DNA from: JAZNLR01 sp045579195
GTDB taxonomy: Bacteria > Bacillota > Clostridia > Christensenellales > CAMQZB01
Reading direction: 5' to 3'
Assembly (NCBI GenBank): GCA_045579195.1
Contig: JAZNLR010000100.1
Coordinates: forward strand, 1 to 8,951
Length of the DNA: 8,951 nt
Shown piece by piece: positions 6,930 through 8,951 of this stretch. How positions within the stretch are numbered: the stretch's first letter is position 1; every line of letters begins with the position of its first letter. The notes under the pieces were generated by a model. That model did not search any database. It was not told the origin of the DNA and saw nothing but the letters and a program-made list of their open reading frames with translations. The position numbers were made by a program, and so were the translations under genes.

Positions 6930-6958
6930 GGCGAATAAAGCTTTTTCGCTTATTCGCC
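6930..6958 (-). repeat. hairpin between the zinc-ribbon and phosphoesterase genes
   Basis: GGCGAATAA (6930-6938) pairs perfectly with TTATTCGCC (6950-6958), and two further pairs form beyond a one-base bulge. No T-run follows on either strand, so it is not a standard terminator. It may attenuate transcription, act as an RNA-processing site, or protect upstream RNA. It lies in the 111-base gap before the phosphoesterase start. Confidence 0.6.
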
Positions 6959-6970
6959 AAATGTTTACTC

Positions 6971-7186
6971 TTAACTTTCGTTTTCAAAGGACATCTCTCG
7001 CAAAGAAACGCGACAGGCCTCGCACACGTCCTCACCGCATTGAAGCACATTTTCTCCGCAAATCGGACAAAACTCTTCTTCGTCATCTGCATCCGCAAAA
7101 ACGGCACGACAAAGCGTACAGAGGAGTTCTCCCTCTTTGAGGTAATTCAGCTCACAACGCGGGCATTTCTCGTATGTACGCCCCAT
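6971..7186 (-). CDS. small double zinc-ribbon protein of unknown function
   Basis: The product is 71 residues with nine cysteines. The first probable zinc site is CPRC (C8, C11) with CTLC (C23, C26). The second is CPIC (C40, C43) with CEAC (C55, C58), plus an extra C50. The linker between them is acidic (DADDEEE). There is no membrane segment. Such ribbons usually bind nucleic acid or protein partners, but no specific family could be named. The ATG at 7186 lies 11 bases after the stop of the upstream gene and has only a weak ribosome site (GTGA), so translation may be coupled to that gene. The regular cysteine pattern makes it very likely a real gene. Confidence 0.8.
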   Translation of the reverse strand: MGRTYEKCPRCELNYLKEGELLCTLCRAVFADADDEEEFCPICGENVLQCGEDVCEACRVSLREMSFENES

Positions 7187-7197
7187 TTTAAGTCACG

Positions 7198-7851
7198 TCA
7201 GCGCGTTCTGGGCACTGTTCCGCCCGGGAAGAGCGGGAGCTCAAAAAACCCTGTACAAACCTCTTGATTGAACTCCTGACAAGGCGGAATCTGCGCGTAT
7301 CCATATGAAGGGATCATCAATTCAACCTCAATGACGACCTTCAATATTAACGTTACGCACGCCGTCACGAGGAATCCTCCATCAGCCGCAAGAACCCCCT
7401 CCGGGCTTACAATACTGCAGACTGCTTCAATCTGATAAGGGATGATTGACGGTTCAGGAATGTGCAAAATGACGTCCTGCGTGATGACAACGGTTGCTGT
7501 TCCCTTTCCTTCAACGCCGTTCGCGTCCGTATAGAGCACCTCAACGGGAACACTCACGTCAGCACGCACGCGAGAACATCCGGGGCGATCCAGCAACGGG
7601 TCGACCATCAAATTGGAAATCACGCCTTGAGACGTCGTGCTACGTGCGCTGATAAACGTCAACGGAAAGGTCGGATTCTCAGGCGTATAACCGGTGACCG
7701 TTAAAAGGAGATTTTCCTCCGCCGTCTGTCGCATACACGCATCAAAGACTTTTTTCACCTGCACGCAGACTTTTTCGCAGAGACCGTTCATCGGATTTCC
7801 ATTGATGGTTCCGGGGCGTGCCTCTGGACTACAGTTACAAAAGAATGACAT
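7198..7851 (-). CDS. ten-cysteine protein of unknown function, possibly spore-coat related
   Basis: I do not recognise a named family with certainty. The 217-residue product opens with CNC (C5, C7) and a segment with CEKVC (C25, C29) and C39. The middle (about 48-180) is largely alternating hydrophobic residues typical of beta strands, including VSVPVEVLYTD (99-109) and VTLILKVVIEVEL (166-178). The tail has C191, C199 and GFFELPLFP (201-209). There is no signal peptide. The beta-rich pattern with VEVLYTDANG reminds me of the SPOCS/DUF3794 domain of clostridial spore-coat assembly proteins, but this is a loose resemblance. The longest frame starts with GTG at 7863, which lies in the GGAGG ribosome site of the ATG at 7851. 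It heads a unit with the zinc-ribbon and phosphoesterase genes. Confidence 0.85.
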   Translation of the reverse strand: MSFFCNCSPEARPGTINGNPMNGLCEKVCVQVKKVFDACMRQTAEENLLLTVTGYTPENPTFPLTFISARSTTSQGVISNLMVDPLLDRPGCSRVRADVSVPVEVLYTDANGVEGKGTATVVITQDVILHIPEPSIIPYQIEAVCSIVSPEGVLAADGGFLVTACVTLILKVVIEVELMIPSYGYAQIPPCQEFNQEVCTGFFELPLFPGGTVPRTR

Positions 7852-7927
7852 TTTTACCTCCACGTTATGTTTCAGATTTCTTTCAATTCATTTGGAAGAC
7901 GAACCGCATTGAGCATTCATTCTAATT

Positions 7928-7954
7928 CAATATATGAACGGGAGGAAAAAGAGT
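7928..7954 (-). promoter_or_regulatory. candidate sigma-K-like promoter for the ten-cysteine gene
   Basis: On the minus strand AC (7954-7953), 16 bases, then CATATATTG (7936-7928) come close to the sigma-K pattern of Bacillus (AC, 16-17 bases, CATANNNTA), with one mismatch. It lies about 77 bases before the start codon. No good sigma-A promoter is visible in this gap. The motif is short enough to arise by chance. Confidence 0.25.
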
Positions 7955-7970
7955 TTCCGATTTTGGGCAT

Positions 7971-8004
7971 AAAAAAAGAGGCATGCCAATTCATGCATAC
8001 CTCT
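7971..8004 (-). terminator. intrinsic terminator after the hydrogenase gene
   Basis: A ten-base-pair stem (7977-7986 with 7995-8004, arms AGAGG...CCTCT, one T-G wobble) encloses an eight-base loop. On the minus strand it is followed directly by T residues (7976-7971). It starts 11 bases after the hydrogenase stop codon. Confidence 0.88.
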
Positions 8005-8015
8005 TATTATTGTTC

Positions 8016-8951
8016 TTAGTACTTCTCGCGCTTGACGTACGTCGTGTGGAGAATCTCGTGAGCCTTATGGCTGTTGGGCTTACCAAGGTAATTGTCGTAC
8101 AATTCCTTAATGTAAACGTTTTCATGAGACTTTCTCAAGGTCATTGCTTCATCCGTGCTGTACAGAGCAGCAGCGCGCAACGCACGAACATCATAATTGT
8201 TGCGAACTTCAGCAGGCTGGATAGGCTGTCCACCACCGTTTACGCAACCGCCCGGGCAGCACATGATCTCAATGAAGTGATAATCTGCTTCCCCGTTCTT
8301 GACCTTCTCGCAAATTTCCTTTGCGTTGTTCAAGCCGCTTGCAACAGCAACCTTCACCTTCAAACCACCGAGTTCATACTCAGCTTCTTTGATGCCCTTC
8401 GTTCCACGAACGTCTTCAAACTCAAGCTTCTTAAGCTCTTCGCCAGTGATAACCTCAGCAGCTGTACGAAGTGCTGCCTCCATAACACCACCGGTTGCAC
8501 CGAAGATCAATCCTGCGCCGGAACCAAGTCCGAGAGGTGCGTCAAATTCGCTGTTTGCAAGGTCACGGAACATAATGCCCTGACGCTTGATCATGCGAGC
8601 AAGCTCACGCGTGGTGAGAACTGCGTCAACGTCAGGAACACCAGCTGCGTTCTGATCGTCTCTGCCCTTCTCAAACTTCTTTGCGGTACACGGCATAATT
8701 CCGACAACGTAAATATCCTTCGGATCGATGCCGAACTTCTCTGCGTAGTACGTCTTGGAAACTGCACCGAACATCTGCTGCGGAGATTTGCAGGAAGAGA
8801 GATTCGGCAAAAGCTCAGGATAGTTGAACTCAATGAAACGAATCCATCCCGGGCTGCAGCTCGTGAACATCGGGAGAACACCGTTGTTCTGAACGCGATC
8901 CATAAACTCATGAGCCTCTTCCATAATGGTGAGGTCAGCAGCGAAGTCTAC
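8016..8951 (-). CDS. [FeFe]-hydrogenase large subunit, C-terminal H-cluster domain (partial, runs off the window)
   Basis: The enzyme reversibly converts protons and electrons to H2, usually disposing of fermentation electrons from ferredoxin or NADH in the cytoplasm. The frame stays open to base 8951, so the 311 residues seen are the C-terminal part; the ATG at 8924 is internal. The three H-cluster motifs are present: TSCSPGW (8864-8844), MPCTAKKFE (8696-8670) and EIMCCPGGC followed by VNGGGQP (8270-8223). The small-subunit-like tail with KSHEN, LGKP and AHEILH completes the family. The first motif has Ser where well-studied enzymes have a second Cys (TSCCPGW), and the third has an extra Cys before its ligand cysteine. 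The N-terminal iron-sulfur domains and any partner subunits lie outside the window, so the subgroup cannot be given. Confidence 0.95.
   Translation of the reverse strand, partial: VDFAADLTIMEEAHEFMDRVQNNGVLPMFTSCSPGWIRFIEFNYPELLPNLSSCKSPQQMFGAVSKTYYAEKFGIDPKDIYVVGIMPCTAKKFEKGRDDQNAAGVPDVDAVLTTRELARMIKRQGIMFRDLANSEFDAPLGLGSGAGLIFGATGGVMEAALRTAAEVITGEELKKLEFEDVRGTKGIKEAEYELGGLKVKVAVASGLNNAKEICEKVKNGEADYHFIEIMCCPGGCVNGGGQPIQPAEVRNNYDVRALRAAALYSTDEAMTLRKSHENVYIKELYDNYLGKPNSHKAHEILHTTYVKREKY

Overview
The window is a stretch of bacterial chromosome in which every recognisable gene lies on the minus strand. It looks like a low-to-moderate GC Firmicute, most likely a member of the Clostridia. The reasons are a dcw (division and cell wall) cluster that begins with mraZ and rsmH and carries a SpoVD/FtsI-type penicillin-binding protein, a MurE with the DNPR signature of meso-diaminopimelate cell walls, an [FeFe]-hydrogenase, strong GGAGG-type Shine-Dalgarno sequences, and frequent GTG/TTG starts. 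The genus cannot be named from this evidence.

Layout in the direction of transcription (high to low coordinates). (1) 8951-8016: C-terminal part of an [FeFe]-hydrogenase large subunit, ended by a strong terminator at about 7971-8004. (2) 7851-6167: a probable transcription unit of three genes. These are a ten-cysteine protein of unknown function, a 71-residue double zinc ribbon, and a COG1768-type metallophosphoesterase. A hairpin lies between genes two and three, and a strong terminator at 6114-6148 ends the unit. (3) 6150-5950: the mraZ control region. It has a near-consensus extended -10 promoter, TGGTT repeats ten bases apart that resemble MraZ operators, an A/T-rich block, and two perfect DnaA boxes facing opposite ways. 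(4) 5949-2147: mraZ, rsmH, an ftsL-like gene and a class B PBP gene, packed with 3-28 base gaps and followed by a terminator hairpin at 2082-2116. (5) 2007-1: murE and then the start of mraY, with no murF between them.

The dcw genes act together. MraZ is the cluster regulator, RsmH methylates 16S rRNA, the FtsL-like protein and the PBP belong to the septal peptidoglycan machinery, MurE adds diaminopimelate to the cytoplasmic precursor, and MraY transfers the finished pentapeptide precursor to the lipid carrier. The terminator between the PBP gene and murE suggests that division and precursor-synthesis genes are expressed as separable units.

I see no mobile element, CRISPR array, tRNA or rRNA gene, and no clear new multi-gene system. 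The most interesting points are the DnaA-box pair beside the mraZ promoter, a shared terminator tail, altered cysteines around the hydrogenase H-cluster motifs, and the poorly characterised three-gene unit. Several start codons were moved from the longest open frame on the basis of ribosome binding sites.
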